DNA of 5,810 bases from positions 1-5,810 of the forward strand of contig CANGML010000119.1 in NCBI GenBank assembly GCA_947454585.1, in the 5' to 3' direction. How positions within the stretch are numbered: position 1 is the stretch's first letter; every line of letters starts with the position of its first letter. The translations under genes were made by a program, and so were the position numbers. Positions 5,144 through 5,810 of this stretch are shown here, piece after piece. Below the pieces are notes generated by a model. It searched no databases, had not been told where the DNA came from, and saw nothing but the letters and a program-made list of their open reading frames with translations. Source of the stretch: Comamonadaceae bacterium (lineage in GTDB: Bacteria; Pseudomonadota; Gammaproteobacteria; Burkholderiales; Burkholderiaceae_C).

Positions 5144-5810
5144 ATGAAACGTCAATGGTTGTTGTTTTCACAAGTCGTGACCGTTTTGGTCGCGATCTGG
5201 TTTGTGCTGGCGACCTTGAAGCCAGAGTGGCTGAATCAGCGTTCATCTATAGCCCATGGCGTGACACTGATGGAGGCGACCCCCAGTGCATCAGGGGCCG
5301 TGATGCCCGGGAGCCTCAGCCCCGCTGCTAAAGTGGCGTCTCCTGCGGTTGTGAGCATTGCGACGACGCAAGCGAAAGCGCCCAAACAAAATTTCCAAAA
5401 CGATCCTTGGTTTCGTTTCTTTTACGGCGATCGTGAGGATGAAGCGCCACAGCAAGGTTTGGGCAGTGGCGTCATCGTGAGCCCAGAGGGCTACATCCTG
5501 ACCAACAACCACGTGATTGAAGGTGCGCAAGAGATTGAAGTCACGCTGAGTGACAGCCGTCGCGCGATTGCCCAGGTGATTGGCACTGACCCCGACACCG
5601 ATCTTGCGATCTTGCGCATCAAGCTGGAACGGTTGCCTGTCATCACCTTGGGCAACTCAGACACCGCCCAAGTGGGCGACCGGGTGTTGGCCATTGGGAA
5701 CCCTTTTGGCGTGGGTCAAACCGTGACCAGTGGCATCGTGTCGGCTTTGGGTCGCAACCAACTGGGCATCAACACGTTTGAAAATTTCATCCAAACCGAT
5801 GCGGCCATCA
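5144..5810 (+). CDS. Membrane-anchored trypsin-like serine protease of the S1C/Do family (5' part, cut by the window end)
   Basis: The gene reads open from ATG 5144 to the last base, giving 222 residues. It starts with a hydrophobic helix (about 5-24, WLLFSQVVTVLVAIWFVLAT) without a clear cleavage site, then a Ser/Ala/Pro-rich linker and the protease fold. QGLGSGVIVSPEGYILTNNHV carries the catalytic His123 and PDTDLAILRI the catalytic Asp153. VLAIGNPFGVGQTVTSGIVSALGR precedes the serine loop. The frame ends at FIQTDAAI, just before the NPGNSGG motif with the catalytic Ser expected in the family, and PDZ domains should follow. The anchor suggests a DegS/AlgW-like layout, but members of this order are often named DegQ, MucD or HtrA, so no symbol is given. 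It would act in the periplasm in protein quality control or sigma-E-type signalling. It follows tatC by 18 bp. Confidence 0.93.
   Translation, partial: MKRQWLLFSQVVTVLVAIWFVLATLKPEWLNQRSSIAHGVTLMEATPSASGAVMPGSLSPAAKVASPAVVSIATTQAKAPKQNFQNDPWFRFFYGDREDEAPQQGLGSGVIVSPEGYILTNNHVIEGAQEIEVTLSDSRRAIAQVIGTDPDTDLAILRIKLERLPVITLGNSDTAQVGDRVLAIGNPFGVGQTVTSGIVSALGRNQLGINTFENFIQTDAAI

Overview
The window is a stretch of a proteobacterial chromosome, most likely from a betaproteobacterium of the order Burkholderiales and probably near Comamonadaceae. This rests on gene order (hisF, hisI, hisE, a small membrane protein, a HIT protein, tatABC, then a membrane-anchored Do-type protease), on separate hisI and hisE genes, and on the style of the Tat proteins (TatA beginning [10 protein letters not shown], TatB with lysine at position 8 and a long basic C-terminus). 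No genus can be fixed from the sequence alone.

Layout: the window opens inside hisF (3-569, 5' end missing). A stretch of about 1.5 kb (570-2065) then separates hisF from hisI and is not part of the histidine pathway. It holds a small, A+T-richer, membrane-anchored protein of unknown function on the + strand (633-1034), a convergent gap with small palindromes (1035-1201), and a type II toxin-antitoxin pair on the - strand, vapB (1633-1917) and vapC (1202-1624). The pair has its own recognisable promoter and palindromic operator (1942-1978), next to a 12-bp stem-loop (1975-2003). From 2066 the + strand is tightly packed: hisI, hisE, a four-helix DUF4870-like membrane protein, a HIT hydrolase, tatA, tatB, tatC, and the first 222 codons of a trypsin-like S1C (DegS/DegQ/MucD-type) protease that runs off the end.

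How the genes work together: HisF, HisI and HisE carry out three steps of histidine biosynthesis (the cyclase half of imidazole-glycerol-phosphate synthase, phosphoribosyl-AMP cyclohydrolase and phosphoribosyl-ATP pyrophosphatase). TatA, TatB and TatC form the twin-arginine translocase, which exports folded proteins. The downstream protease belongs to envelope quality control. Short gaps and two 8-bp overlaps (hisE/membrane protein and tatB/tatC) suggest that hisI through the protease is one transcription unit, or a few overlapping ones. I saw no clear factor-independent terminator in the window.

Nothing here is a plainly new biological system. The parts most worth a second look are the accessory insert splitting the his genes (unknown membrane protein, antisense VapBC, unusual palindromes), the TTG start of tatB, and the charged residue near the TatB N-terminus.
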